Source: Phycisphaerales bacterium (GTDB lineage: Bacteria > Planctomycetota > Phycisphaerae > Phycisphaerales > JAGLTS01). From it: DNA of 64,000 nt. The notes under the pieces are model-generated. The model worked only from the letters and a program-made list of their open reading frames with translations, did no database searches and was not told where the DNA came from. The translations under genes were made by a program, and so were the position numbers. The stretch is taken from positions 1 through 64,000 of the forward strand of contig JAGLTS010000024.1 in NCBI GenBank assembly GCA_023135165.1, given 5' to 3'. This document shows, one piece after another, positions 1 through 9,440 of this stretch. The stretch's first letter is position 1; each line of letters opens with the position of its first letter.

Positions 1-253
1 CCGCCAGGTTGGGTTCGCCGGACTCGCCTGCGGCGGTCCATACGCCGGTCATGAGCAGGTTGCCTTCGATCGCCGCCATGATGCCGTGCGTCCAACACGT
101 GCCGCCCTGCTGGCTCTTGACGGATGTGACGTAGTCCTCGCCGGCGACATCGCGCAGATCAAACGATGCGGGCGGGTCGGCGAAGGCTGTGGCGCACAGC
201 GCTGCGGCTGCGAGCGAGGCGAGTCGAGTGAAGCGGCAGGGAACGGGGTACAT
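1..253 (-). CDS. Secreted papain-family (C1) peptidase, N-terminal part, cut by window edge
   Basis: Reading from 253 the frame starts [20 protein letters not shown], a signal peptide that probably ends near ATAFA. It continues with [20 protein letters not shown] and then GGTCWTHG, which matches the active-site cysteine region of C1 (papain) peptidases, especially the lectin-like branch (typical V-K-x-Q-x-x-x-G-T-C-W). GGAGGA lies about 8 bases before this ATG. A second ATG at 261 is in another frame and gives no recognisable protein. The catalytic His and Asn would lie beyond position 1, so activity cannot be judged. It is the first of three C1-type proteins here, all on the minus strand. 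Confidence 0.75.
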   Translation of the reverse strand, partial: MYPVPCRFTRLASLAAAALCATAFADPPASFDLRDVAGEDYVTSVKSQQGGTCWTHGIMAAIEGNLLMTGVWTAAGESGEPNLA

Positions 254-419
254 CGTTTCATCCTCCAACAGGTGACAGGACTGCGACGCCGGGCTGATCG
301 TGAGGCGTCGTCTGGACGAACGAGCGCCGTCCAACCCCATTATGCCCCATATCGTGCCGAAAGGAACTGCGGATCGGCGGATTCGGCAAGTCCGCGGTGA
401 ATCGACGCAGCTCGATACG

Positions 420-449
420 AAAACGCCCCGCCGTGTGAGGGCGGGGCGT
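420..449 (-). terminator. Rho-independent terminator of the 485-3817 gene
   Basis: ACGCCCCGCC at 423-432 pairs with GGCGGGGCGT at 440-449 around a 7-base loop. On the minus strand the stem is followed by TTTT. It lies about 35 bases past the stop codon of the upstream gene. The same ACGCCCC stem start recurs in the terminators at 4068 and 6395. Confidence 0.85.
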
Positions 450-484
450 GGTGTGCATGATTGTGAGCAGCCTACCGGCTCCGG

Positions 485-3400
485 TTACGGGCAGGGGATC
501 TCGTACACCGCGAGGAAGATGCCCAAGTCGAACTGGGTGACACAGCCGTCACCGTCGAGGTCGGCAGCGGGGGCGTAGTACGGGTCGCCTTCGCACATGT
601 CATAGGATGCGAGCAGGATGCCCAGATCGTTCTGGTCACGGTCCCAGTCACCATCCATGTCACCGACGCACTCCGTCGGCCCGCCAGTGAGTGTTGCGAC
701 GTATGCGTCGTTCTCACCGCAGTTGATCAGCGATGTGAACTGCGGCGCGACAAACAGCCAGTACGTGCCGGCCGGCAGCGTCGCACTCGTGACGGTGTCC
801 TCGTCGCACGGACTGAGAAGCAGGTATGGATCCACGGAGCCTGTGATGTCAGCGCAATCGCCCGACCCCTCGCTGCCCGGTATATAGGCGATAACGCCCA
901 TGAGCACATCGAACTCAGCCTCAACGGTCCATGTCAGTTCCGCAGGCTCTGTGAGCACGACTTCGTACCAGTCCGTGTCTCGCGTGCTGCTGTTGTACCA
1001 CGCTGTGCCACAGACCGTCTCACCGAAATCGATCGACGTGAACTGCGGCGTCGCCATGTTGCACCCGCCGTTGGTGTCATCACCACAAGGCTCAGGCTCG
1101 TCGAACGCGTCGGGCGGGCACTCGACAAAGCACGGCGCCGGTGACAGGCAGACCGACAAGTCGTAGTCCTGTACGAACCCCGCGCCGTTGTCGTCGAACC
1201 ATGATGTGCCGTCGCCGTCATCGGAGCTCATCCACATGAACCAGCAGTCCACCGGATCGCTGATGCCGCGAACCGACACCCAGCCGTTGTGGAGTGTGCA
1301 TGGCGCATCGAGATCGACTGTGTACCGAAAGAGCGTGAAGTCGAGGCCGGTCCCGTACGTATAGCCCGTGTCCACACCGGTAGCGACGACGGTGTACTCA
1401 CACGCCAACGCGCCCGGCTGCCCGCCGTCGTCGTAGTAGAAGCCGATCTCGAACTCCATCGGGTTCTCAACGCACTCCTCCCATCCCCCGGTATCCAGGA
1501 ATGCGTTGAGCCCCCACCACTGAATGCTGCCGATGTCCTGACCGACGATGTAGTTGTCGAACCGCGTGTATCCCTCTCCCACATCGCTGTTCCCGGCAGT
1601 CCAGGCATCGATGGGGCTATCCGGGAGTTGACTGAACATCGAGTTACCGGGGCAGTCCTCATCAAAGATAAAGGTAGTCTCAATGATCAACACGAAGTCA
1701 CAGCAGTCCGGCGACGGCCACGTATCCACCATGATGTAGTACGTGCCCGGTGTGAGTTCCAACCCCGTGATCACATCGGGGTCAGCGCTGCTCGTCGCCG
1801 TCGCGACGCAGCCGTCCGGCCCGGTCGGGCACTGTGAGAACACGCCGACGCCTGCCCAGTCCGTATCCGCGTCGAGCGTGATGTCCACTGTCACGGTCGA
1901 CGTCACGGTGAGTTCATAGATGATATCCTCACCGCCGTCGTAGTAACCCATGCACGAGTTGTTGTAGTCATCCAGTCGGCCGCAGGTCGTATTCACGTCA
2001 TAGTACGGCAAGGCCGCGGGCAACGTGATCTCAATCGGGACGTCGCAGTTGTCACCCTCCTGGGCATTCGCGCCGTCGATCCGGTCGAACCACGGGATGC
2101 GATCGCCCAGTCCGTCAATGTAAGTCATGCCGTACCCGTATGCACCCGACCCGCCCATCAGCGGCGGCAGCCAGTTGATCGCGGTCCATGAGTCACCGGC
2201 CACGTCGTAGTCGTTGATCTGAACCGGGGCATCCCAGTTCGCACTCGTGTATGACGATCGGTACCTGACGAAGACCGGGTCCACAGCGCCCAGCTCCTGC
2301 TGATACATCAGCGCGATCCCGCCCCCGCCGCGCGCCGTAGCGTCCGCCATGGCGTAGAACTCTCCGGCAACATCGGGAATCGCGATGTCGCCTTGGAACC
2401 AGGTGCCTTCGCCGCCATCATAGCTGATCTTATACCTGATCCCATAATCCTCGGTGTACATGTGCTCATATGCGACAAAGACGGCATCCGCGTATGCGCT
2501 GATGGCTGTTCGCGTGTTGTAGCCTGAGAACGTGAACGACCCGCACTCCTCCCAGACGGAGTAGATGCGCTCCACATGGACGTACCCATCCGTACCGATA
2601 TAGGAGAGGAACAAGAACCAGGTTGTGGGGTTGTCGTTCCAGTGCAGGTCGATGCCGCCCGCCGCATCCGTCACAGCCGGAGAATTCTCGTGGAAGATCG
2701 ACACATTCTCATCCGCCCTGCCGTAGAAGAGCTGAAGCGCGCCATTGCTCTTCCGGAAGAGGTAGTAGACACGATTGTCGTAATCATCGACGTTCGTCTC
2801 CAGGGCGATGTCGGTGATCGTCTCCGGGCTGACATCCGCCACGGTCTTGTAGTTGTAGACGCCGTCGATCACCCCGTTGGAGACCGAGCAGCGACGGATT
2901 CTGGCGATGTCCTCCATGTCGACATGGACATAGCCGACGTAGATATGGGCGCCCATGACGGCCGCGTCGATGTCCACCAGGCCGGGGCCGCTGTAGTAGG
3001 TAAACGTCTCCGCCCATGATGTGCCGTCGTCGTACGAGATGTTCATCGTCCAATACTGGGGCCACGACGCGACGACGAAGCAGTTCCCCGAGGCGGCGTC
3101 GTAGTCGACGACCGTCAGGAAGGCCCCGGTTCGAGTCCCGCCGATCCGCACATCCGTACCGCGCAGACCGAACTGGCCGGGGTTGTCCGGGTCGCGCCAT
3201 GTGATGCCCATCCCGGCGACAGCGCCCTCCGCTTCGAGCGCCGAGAGCAGGGAGACCGCGTCGTCGAAGGCGCCGCCGTTCCACAGCGTCTCAATGTAGT
3301 TCGCCGTGTCCTCCTGACCGGCAGTCGGTGATGCGCCCAGGTCGATCTTGAGGATCGCGGAGAAGCGGATCGACGGATCGATGTCCGCCAGTCGTGTGTG

Positions 3401-3817
3401 CAGGGGAACAGGCTCAAACGCAGCCTGCTGCCCGTCGGTTTCGCGCGTTTGCGTGCCCATGGAGCGCGCCGGGATCGTCTCGCTGTCATCCCACGGAAAA
3501 GCGCTCGTGCTCGCTACGGATGAACGAGTCGGTTTCCTCACGCTGTACTCGCAGATCTCCACACCCGGCGGCAACTGCCAGCGGTCGTCGGCGCTGATCC
3601 TGGATGGATCAAGCAGCGACAGCGTCTCAACCTCATTTGCACGCGTCCGGACCGAATCACCGCCGATCGCGTCCGACACAGGTGCGCCGCTCACCGCCTC
3701 ACGACTCGCCTCAGCCCCCTGGCTTGGGTCCGCAGCGAGTCCGAACGTCGCTGTTCCAATCACCGCAGCGCTCGCACAGACGAGCATCACAGCGGTTCGC
3801 GTGTGATGTAACTTCAT
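485..3817 (-). CDS. Large secreted protein with PPC-like domains and C-terminal dockerin-like cassette
   Basis: This 1110-residue protein starts with a signal peptide (MKLHHTRTAVMLVCASAAVI). Residues about 230-600 form a repetitive beta-rich region with an Asp-box-like stretch (SYDDGTSW), which hints at a beta-propeller. Two stretches resemble bacterial pre-peptidase C-terminal (PPC) domains, each with an LPAGTY- or LTPGTY-like motif. The last ~60 residues hold two EF-hand-like loops (DMDGDWDRDQND and DLDGDGCVTQFD), each followed by DLGIxLAxY, as in dockerin-like tails of planctomycetes, and the protein ends IPCP. GGAGG sits 6 bases before ATG. No catalytic domain was recognised. A cell-surface or extracellular role is inferred. 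Confidence 0.85.
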   Translation of the reverse strand: MKLHHTRTAVMLVCASAAVIGTATFGLAADPSQGAEASREAVSGAPVSDAIGGDSVRTRANEVETLSLLDPSRISADDRWQLPPGVEICEYSVRKPTRSSVASTSAFPWDDSETIPARSMGTQTRETDGQQAAFEPVPLHTRLADIDPSIRFSAILKIDLGASPTAGQEDTANYIETLWNGGAFDDAVSLLSALEAEGAVAGMGITWRDPDNPGQFGLRGTDVRIGGTRTGAFLTVVDYDAASGNCFVVASWPQYWTMNISYDDGTSWAETFTYYSGPGLVDIDAAVMGAHIYVGYVHVDMEDIARIRRCSVSNGVIDGVYNYKTVADVSPETITDIALETNVDDYDNRVYYLFRKSNGALQLFYGRADENVSIFHENSPAVTDAAGGIDLHWNDNPTTWFLFLSYIGTDGYVHVERIYSVWEECGSFTFSGYNTRTAISAYADAVFVAYEHMYTEDYGIRYKISYDGGEGTWFQGDIAIPDVAGEFYAMADATARGGGGIALMYQQELGAVDPVFVRYRSSYTSANWDAPVQINDYDVAGDSWTAINWLPPLMGGSGAYGYGMTYIDGLGDRIPWFDRIDGANAQEGDNCDVPIEITLPAALPYYDVNTTCGRLDDYNNSCMGYYDGGEDIIYELTVTSTVTVDITLDADTDWAGVGVFSQCPTGPDGCVATATSSADPDVITGLELTPGTYYIMVDTWPSPDCCDFVLIIETTFIFDEDCPGNSMFSQLPDSPIDAWTAGNSDVGEGYTRFDNYIVGQDIGSIQWWGLNAFLDTGGWEECVENPMEFEIGFYYDDGGQPGALACEYTVVATGVDTGYTYGTGLDFTLFRYTVDLDAPCTLHNGWVSVRGISDPVDCWFMWMSSDDGDGTSWFDDNGAGFVQDYDLSVCLSPAPCFVECPPDAFDEPEPCGDDTNGGCNMATPQFTSIDFGETVCGTAWYNSSTRDTDWYEVVLTEPAELTWTVEAEFDVLMGVIAYIPGSEGSGDCADITGSVDPYLLLSPCDEDTVTSATLPAGTYWLFVAPQFTSLINCGENDAYVATLTGGPTECVGDMDGDWDRDQNDLGILLASYDMCEGDPYYAPAADLDGDGCVTQFDLGIFLAVYEIPCP

Positions 3818-4142
3818 GTCTTTCCTCCATTTAGCTCATTCGTGAGATCGGCGAGATGGCCTCGCGCCCTCGGTCACGTATGCAACAACGCCGCTTCGCC
3901 GAAAGGCGATCGACGCACTCTACCTCCGAATTCCACATCAGGGTGGAGCGTATCCATGTCCATTGTGACCGCGCACCTTCCCCGTGCAAGGCAAAATGCG
4001 CAAATCGGTGAAGGACGCCACAGCACAACGAACCCGCCAAGGTGATCGGCTGCATCCGCCGCCACACGAAAACGCCCCACTCCGATCCGTGGGGCGTGTG
4101 TCGTGTCGTTATGTCATCAGGCATCCAGCCGCGCGCGGAATG
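3818..4142. other. Intergenic region between two secreted-protein genes
   Basis: About 325 bases without a credible gene. It carries the terminator at 4068-4098 and presumably the promoter of the minus-strand gene that starts at 3817. No clear -35/-10 pair was found. Confidence 0.6.
4068..4098 (-). terminator. Rho-independent terminator of the 4143-6125 gene
   Basis: ACGCCCCAC at 4072-4080 pairs with GTGGGGCGT at 4089-4097. On the minus strand the stem is followed by TTTTCGTG. Confidence 0.85.
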
Positions 4143-6125
4143 TCACGGGCACGGCACGTCATACACGGCAAGCAGCGCGCCGAGGTCCGCTTGATCCGTG
4201 TCGCCGTCACCGTCGATGTCGCCGCCCGCATCAAGCTCGTATGACGCAAGCAGGATACCTAGGTCCGCTTGATCGCGCTGCCCGTCGCCGTTCAGGTCGC
4301 CGGGACAATCCATATCCTCACACGAAATGCGCCGTACTTCGAACGCGTCGACGCCCGCCTCAACCACCGAACCATCTTCCAGATCCGATGCTTCAAAGCG
4401 CACTCTGACCTGGGCCGTCGGTGTCACGAAGTCCGCGGCGAGGAACGAATGCACGACCCAACCGCTGGACGTGCCCGGCCCGACGGTTTCCGCAAGCACC
4501 CAGGATGCACCGTCGTCGTTCGAAACATATGTCTTGAAAAGGTCGTTGTGCGGATCATTGCCGAAGTGATTCGTATACCACAGCGCGTAGCGGATCTCCG
4601 CATCGCCCTCGCTGAGATCGATCGTCGGCGATGCGAGATAGGTGTACCCGCCGTCCACATCAGAGTCACCATAGGCGTTTCCGGTGAGGTAGCAGCGCGC
4701 GGACCCGTCGTAGTCGGTCGGCGGGTCGCCGCGGTCGCCGCCCCCGGCCGGGATGCCCCGCTCCCACTGGCCGGCCGAGGCGTCGCCGCTGACACTCCAG
4801 CCCAGGTCGGTCTCGAAGTCGTTAGCAAACACGGTGATCAATTCTCCAACAAGCGCGGCGTACGTCTCGGCGGGCGCTCCGGCGGGGTCGTACACCACGC
4901 CGCAGCTTGCCCCTTCCGCACTGAAGTAGAACTCCGGGCCGTCATCGCATGAGGCGGCCGGCAGCAGCGCCTCGTACAGCCCGCCGCCCAACGATGTGAA
5001 CGGCTCGCTCAGCCACATCCCACCATCATAACGGTACGTTACTGCTCCCGTTTCCGGAATGTAGGTGTCGCCAATTTCGTCGATCCGCACTGTGATCGTA
5101 GTGGGTTCTCCGGGCGTCAGGGCCTCCGGCGGGCCGTCGGGCAGACTGATCTCGATGCGGATCGTCGGCGAGTACTCCACATAACACGCGGCGTAGCCGA
5201 TGTCCGAGCATTCGTACTCGATGCGCATGTAGCCGCCGTCTTCACCCCAACTGGGTCCCCAGGAGTTGCGCAGAAACCACACGCCGCTTGATCCCTGACT
5301 GTCATCCCAACCGGTCAGCACGACGACATGGTTGATCCACTCGTTCTCGCATGCGTTAAACACGCCGCCGGTGTACGCCTGAAACGCGCTGTTCACGTAG
5401 ACGCAGACTGCGATCGGGCCGTGGTCGTAGATCGCCTGCTTGAGTTGGCCGACGTTCGGCGTGCTCGACTGGTCGCCGACGAACGCCCAGTTGTCAAGCC
5501 AGTAGGAATGGATGTACGGGCAGTTACACGGCAGGTCTTCCGCCTCATACATGAAGTGCTGCTCGAGCACCGCGCCGTTGTCGCTGCACGGATCAGTCTT
5601 CCCACCGGTCGCCATCATGCTCAGCGCATCGTAATGCCAGCCGCCGCCACACCCCCACCCATCCTGGTTGCAGCTTACAATCCACTGCTCGGACAAATCC
5701 ACTTCTCCGCCGTCCGCGTACAGAATGGCATACTCGACAGCCCCGACCGCACCGAACGCCCAGCAGCTCCCGCAGCTGCCCTGGTTCCGGATCGTGAGTT
5801 GGCCTTGATCGCGCCAGTCGAAGTACGGAGGCAGGCCGCGCGTCGGCATGCACGGATCGAAACGACCCTCCTCTCGCCAATTCGGCGGCTCGACGGTTCC
5901 GCATAACTCACCGATCGACCGACCCGTCGCTTCGCTCGGCCCGACGGTGAACGTCCAGCCTGCCGACTCGCCCTGCTTGCGCAGCGCATCGATGTCCGCA
6001 TCGGTAAGTTGCGCCGCAGTTGGGGCCGCGGCGAATGATGCCGTCATGATCACCGCCGGAGCGAGGACCGCGCGAACGGCGCCCGCTAAGCGACAACCGA
6101 TCCTGTTCATGGTCGTGTACTGCAC
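4143..6125 (-). CDS. Secreted papain-family (C1A) cysteine peptidase with dockerin-like tail
   Basis: The 660-residue product has a signal peptide (around [20 protein letters not shown], ending PTAAQ) and a pro-region ([19 protein letters not shown]). A complete C1A core follows: oxyanion Gln and nucleophile in [12 protein letters not shown], His in [12 protein letters not shown], Asn in [11 protein letters not shown] beta-sandwich-like region comes next, then a dockerin-like tail ([20 protein letters not shown]) ending VPCP. The start is ambiguous: AAGGAG is 7 bases before GTG at 6125 but 22 bases before the in-frame ATG at 6110, so GTG is preferred. An out-of-frame ATG at 6127 opens a six-codon ORF that overlaps the 6110 ATG by four bases. 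It is paralogous to the next gene. Confidence 0.9.
   Translation of the reverse strand: MQYTTMNRIGCRLAGAVRAVLAPAVIMTASFAAAPTAAQLTDADIDALRKQGESAGWTFTVGPSEATGRSIGELCGTVEPPNWREEGRFDPCMPTRGLPPYFDWRDQGQLTIRNQGSCGSCWAFGAVGAVEYAILYADGGEVDLSEQWIVSCNQDGWGCGGGWHYDALSMMATGGKTDPCSDNGAVLEQHFMYEAEDLPCNCPYIHSYWLDNWAFVGDQSSTPNVGQLKQAIYDHGPIAVCVYVNSAFQAYTGGVFNACENEWINHVVVLTGWDDSQGSSGVWFLRNSWGPSWGEDGGYMRIEYECSDIGYAACYVEYSPTIRIEISLPDGPPEALTPGEPTTITVRIDEIGDTYIPETGAVTYRYDGGMWLSEPFTSLGGGLYEALLPAASCDDGPEFYFSAEGASCGVVYDPAGAPAETYAALVGELITVFANDFETDLGWSVSGDASAGQWERGIPAGGGDRGDPPTDYDGSARCYLTGNAYGDSDVDGGYTYLASPTIDLSEGDAEIRYALWYTNHFGNDPHNDLFKTYVSNDDGASWVLAETVGPGTSSGWVVHSFLAADFVTPTAQVRVRFEASDLEDGSVVEAGVDAFEVRRISCEDMDCPGDLNGDGQRDQADLGILLASYELDAGGDIDGDGDTDQADLGALLAVYDVPCP
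4145..4311. repeat. Direct repeat encoding dockerin-like tail, copy 1
   Basis: Matches 6468-6634 at a constant offset of 2323 bases, with about 8 mismatches by eye over 167 bases. All mismatches are silent: the encoded last ~55 residues are identical. Confidence 0.9.
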
Positions 6126-6465
6126 ATTCAGTCTCCTTCGTGCTGCTCGGGAACCCGAGACTTGCGGCCGCTCTCGGACTGCACCAGCCAGCGCCTCCCG
6201 GGAGCGTGGCGTCGTCGCCGCCGCCGCCGTGATGGCTGCCACCAGCGAGAACCGCGTGGCTGCCTTGCTTTCATTCTACTCCGAACCCGCCGATATGCCT
6301 GAAAATCTGTCATATCGGCGCCGGTTGATCGGTCGTTATCCTATCCGCACGAGCACGCCGGCCCGGTTGGGGCGTTCCGCCGACCCACTCCATGAAAAAC
6401 GCCCCGTCCAATCGAACGGGGCGTCGTGTTGCAGCAGATTCTGATCATTCACAAGACGAGCATTC
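6126..6465. other. Intergenic region upstream of the first full C1 peptidase
   Basis: 340 bases. It holds the ribosome binding site near 6133-6138, a six-codon leader-like ORF (6127-6107), and the terminator of the next gene at 6395-6425. No other gene is supported. Confidence 0.6.
6395..6425 (-). terminator. Rho-independent terminator of the 6466-8889 gene
   Basis: ACGCCCCGT at 6399-6407 pairs with ACGGGGCGT at 6416-6424, and the minus strand continues TTTTTCATG. It is the third terminator of this design in 6 kb. Confidence 0.85.
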
Positions 6466-8889
6466 CTACGGGCACGGCACGTCATACACGGCAAGCAGCG
6501 CGCCGAGGTCCGCTTGATCCGTGTCGCCGTCACCGTCGATGTCGCCGCCCGCATCAAGCTCGTATGACGCGAGCAGGATGCCTAGGTCCGCTTGGTCGCG
6601 CTGCCCATCGCCGTTGAGGTCGCCCGGGCAGTCCTGCTCGAAGTCAACATTCACATCGAGGCTGAATTCGTGCAGTTCGCCGCCGGTGTGGTGTGCCGTT
6701 GACGTGCCAGTGACGCTCAACATCGTTCCCGATGTGACCGTGAATCGGCCGACCGTGTACGTCCCATTCCCGATGTTCTCCGTATCGAACCACACGGCGC
6801 TCATCGAGTCGTTCGTGACGCTCGGCATCTCGGCGAAACTGGGCATGCTGAAGTCGTACGCGCTGAAGAAACTGTCGAACTCGATCGACGGGTGCGCCGC
6901 CCACCACGTCGGCTGCGGCGTGTCCATGTCATACGTCGGATGCTGATAGAACGATCCATCGATGCTTGCAACCGCGTCGGTCGATGTCCAATCGTCGTCA
7001 TCGGTCATCATCACTTGCAGGTCGAACGTCTGAGCATGCGCCAGTGCTGGATCGTCGGCGATTGCCGCAGCGCTGATCGGCACTTCGACAAGCTGATGGT
7101 CGATGCTGGGGACGGGCGGCGAACCACCCAGCGCCCAGATCTCGATGTTGTCGATGTTCCAGCCGCAATACCGCCGGAGGTTGTCGGTCGTTCCCATCGT
7201 CCAGCGGACATACACGGTGGACTGATGATCCGCGACGGCGGAGATATCCAACTCGATGCGCTGCCAAGTGCTGTCAGTGATCTCGTCATCGTTCTCCCAG
7301 ACGGTCGTCCAGTTCACGCCGTTGTTGCTGACGCGCACGTAGGCATGGTCGTCGCCCGGATCTTCAACACCGAGCCACCGCCGGAACTTAAGCGTGACGT
7401 CGTGGTACTCGGAGCAGTCGATCGCAGTGGTGGTCAGGTGCTGTTCCGACAGACCGTTCGGGTAGTCGCCGTTGAGGTTGTAGCCGTATACGTTCAGGCC
7501 GAGGTACCCTCTCGTCGGATCGGGCGAGCCGTACTGCCCGCCGTCACCCGTCGGTTGGCCAAACGCCCAATCGCCCTCAGTGGTCCAGCCGGGATCGGTT
7601 GACAGGCCCCAACTGTAGATCAAACGCTGGATGCCGACCGTCAACGCGACATCGCGCGTCGTGTCGCCGATGGACGTGCTGCTCGTGAACGACAGCGTGT
7701 CGAAGTAGTCACCCTCGGGCAGCGCGTTTGTGGCCGAATTGACGGAAACGGTGACGTCGGTCGAATCGTGAGCCTCGAGGTATCCCGTCGCGCCGGTGAG
7801 CGTGAGCCACGGCTGCGTCTTGGTGACCTCGTATGTGAAGCCCGTGTCGCCGACGTTGTAAAGCGTGTACGTCTTGCTCTCAGGCGAGAACGGCCCACCT
7901 TCATCACCCAACGGTTCAAAGGCGGCGGTGGTGGGCTGAACGACCAGACCCTCACCACCGCTGTAGTTCACATACAACGCCGCGTAACCGATCTCCGAGC
8001 AGCCGTACGGGATTCGCATGTAGCCGCTCTCACCCCAGCCGCCCCAACTGTTCCTCATGAACCAGATGCCATTGCTGCCCTGATCGTCATCCCAACCCGT
8101 CAGGACGACGACGTGGTTGACCGACCCGGTCGAACAGGCGTTGAAGATGCCACCGCTGTACGCCTGGAACGCTTCGGTCACACGAACGCACACCGCGATC
8201 GGCCCGTGATCGAGAATCGCCTGCTTCATCTGCTCCACGGTCGGCGTGCCCCAATGCGGGCCGACGAACAACCAGGAATCCATCCAGTAGTCGTGCGGGT
8301 AGGGACACTCACACGGCGCATCGCTCGCTAAGTAACCGTAGTACTCCTCCAGCACCGCTCCATTGTGTCCGCACGGATCGGTGTATCCGCCGATCTCCAT
8401 GTACTCGCACGCCTCGTCGTGCCATCCGCCGCTGCAACTGCCTGCATACGTGCAGCTCACAAGCCACTGCTCGGACAGATCCACATCGAGGCCGTCCGCG
8501 ATCTTGATCACCGCCTCGAATGCGCCGACAGCGCCGAACGCCCAGCAACTCCCGCACCCGCCTTGATTGCGAATCGGCGTCACGCCGTCCACATCACGCC
8601 AGTCGAAGTAGTCCGGCAACCCGCGCAAGGGCATCAGATCGTCGAACCGATCCGGATCGCGCCAGTCCACCGGCTCAACGGCGCCGGCGAGGTCCTCAAG
8701 CGCATACCCCGTCGCGTCGTTGTGCCCCACGGTGAACGTCCAACCCTCCTCTTCACCCTGTTTGCGCAGCCGCTCGATATCCTCATCGGTGAGCTGCGCC
8801 GCTACCGGCCGAGCCGTGATGCACGCAGCCGCGGCAAGCAGAAACACGATAAATCCACAGAGCCAGCCCTTCTTCGCGGGAGTCGTCAT
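6466..8889 (-). CDS. Secreted papain-family (C1A) cysteine peptidase with dockerin-like tail
   Basis: The 807-residue product begins MTTPAKKGWLCGFIVFLLAA (signal peptide ending RPVAAQ), then a pro-region nearly matching its neighbour (QLTDEDIERLRKQGEEEGW). The C1A residues are intact: [24 protein letters not shown] and RNSWGGWGESG. Downstream is an Ig/ASPM-like stretch, a jelly-roll-like region, and the dockerin-like tail identical to that of 4143-6125. ATG at 8889 is preferred because GAGAGG lies about 9 bases upstream and it gives a normal signal peptide; the longer frame to 8937 does not. It probably digests extracellular protein while bound through its tail; that role is inference. Confidence 0.9.
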   Translation of the reverse strand: MTTPAKKGWLCGFIVFLLAAAACITARPVAAQLTDEDIERLRKQGEEEGWTFTVGHNDATGYALEDLAGAVEPVDWRDPDRFDDLMPLRGLPDYFDWRDVDGVTPIRNQGGCGSCWAFGAVGAFEAVIKIADGLDVDLSEQWLVSCTYAGSCSGGWHDEACEYMEIGGYTDPCGHNGAVLEEYYGYLASDAPCECPYPHDYWMDSWLFVGPHWGTPTVEQMKQAILDHGPIAVCVRVTEAFQAYSGGIFNACSTGSVNHVVVLTGWDDDQGSNGIWFMRNSWGGWGESGYMRIPYGCSEIGYAALYVNYSGGEGLVVQPTTAAFEPLGDEGGPFSPESKTYTLYNVGDTGFTYEVTKTQPWLTLTGATGYLEAHDSTDVTVSVNSATNALPEGDYFDTLSFTSSTSIGDTTRDVALTVGIQRLIYSWGLSTDPGWTTEGDWAFGQPTGDGGQYGSPDPTRGYLGLNVYGYNLNGDYPNGLSEQHLTTTAIDCSEYHDVTLKFRRWLGVEDPGDDHAYVRVSNNGVNWTTVWENDDEITDSTWQRIELDISAVADHQSTVYVRWTMGTTDNLRRYCGWNIDNIEIWALGGSPPVPSIDHQLVEVPISAAAIADDPALAHAQTFDLQVMMTDDDDWTSTDAVASIDGSFYQHPTYDMDTPQPTWWAAHPSIEFDSFFSAYDFSMPSFAEMPSVTNDSMSAVWFDTENIGNGTYTVGRFTVTSGTMLSVTGTSTAHHTGGELHEFSLDVNVDFEQDCPGDLNGDGQRDQADLGILLASYELDAGGDIDGDGDTDQADLGALLAVYDVPCP
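6468..6634. repeat. Direct repeat encoding dockerin-like tail, copy 2
   Basis: Partner of 4145-4311. The identity stops sharply at the start of the tail cassette, so the tail behaves as a module exchanged between genes. Confidence 0.9.
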
Positions 8890-9162
8890 TGCTGTTTTCC
8901 TCTCTTCGCTCTCATCGTGTGCCCGAACGGGCCACATCGCCGGAATCGGCGTTCACAGAGCATATCCGTAGCAAGCCGCCAGCGGATCGCCTGACTTCCC
9001 TCATTCTAGGGATAATCTCCCCCTCAACGTACGAAAATCCCGCGATACCGGACGTTTCCCCCCACTTCCACCTCCCCCAAGCCGATGCGCAGGTCACCAA
9101 AGGCGACGCAGGCTCCGCGTCTCCGCCCCGACTGACGCGCTCGACGAAAGCCCGAAAAAACC

Positions 9163-9191
9163 TTGCCTCACGTGGGATGCTGAGTCATACT
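9163..9191 (+). promoter_or_regulatory. Sigma-70-like promoter candidate
   Basis: TTGCCT at 9163-9168 and CATACT at 9186-9191 are separated by 17 bases. It points to the dockerin fragment that begins 58 bases downstream. Confidence 0.4.
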
Positions 9192-9248
9192 GGCGATTGA
9201 GGGTGCCGAAGTGGGTTTCCGCACGAGGCATGCCACGCTGGCCGACGG

Positions 9249-9362
9249 ATGAGTGCGCCCAAGCCTGTGCACATCCGATGCGGCTTGGATGACCTCGACG
9301 ACGGTGATACCGATCAATCCGACCTCGGCATCCTCCTCGCCAACTACGGCACCGGAGGCTGA
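9249..9362 (+). pseudogene. Dockerin-like remnant (37 codons)
   Basis: ATG at 9249 opens a frame ending ...DLDDGDTDQSDLGILLAN then YGTGG and a stop. This is the second EF-hand half of the dockerin-like tail seen in the three neighbouring secreted proteins, but on the opposite strand and without a carrier protein. It is best read as the last scrap of a lost secreted-protein gene. A promoter-like site upstream leaves open a small expressed peptide. Confidence 0.6.
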
Positions 9363-9406
9363 CGGCGCCGTAGCACACATTCACACCCACGCTCACTCCC
9401 CCCAAG

Positions 9407-9428
9407 CCGCAGGAACTCGTTCCTGCGG
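9407..9428. repeat. Palindromic hairpin, dispersed family A
   Basis: CCGCAGGAA, loop CTCG, TTCCTGCGG. There is no T-run on either strand. The reverse complement of 39841-39871 is nearly the same sequence, so it is a dispersed element and not only a local hairpin. Confidence 0.7.
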
Positions 9429-9440
9429 GAACGCGCCCGA

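Larger units (their letters stand above)
8890..9440. other. Intergenic region with decayed dockerin fragment and hairpin
   Basis: 550 bases between two minus-strand genes. It contains a promoter-like site (9163-9191), a 37-codon plus-strand dockerin-like fragment (9249-9362) and a 9 bp hairpin (9407-9428). The rest shows nothing recognisable. Confidence 0.6.
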
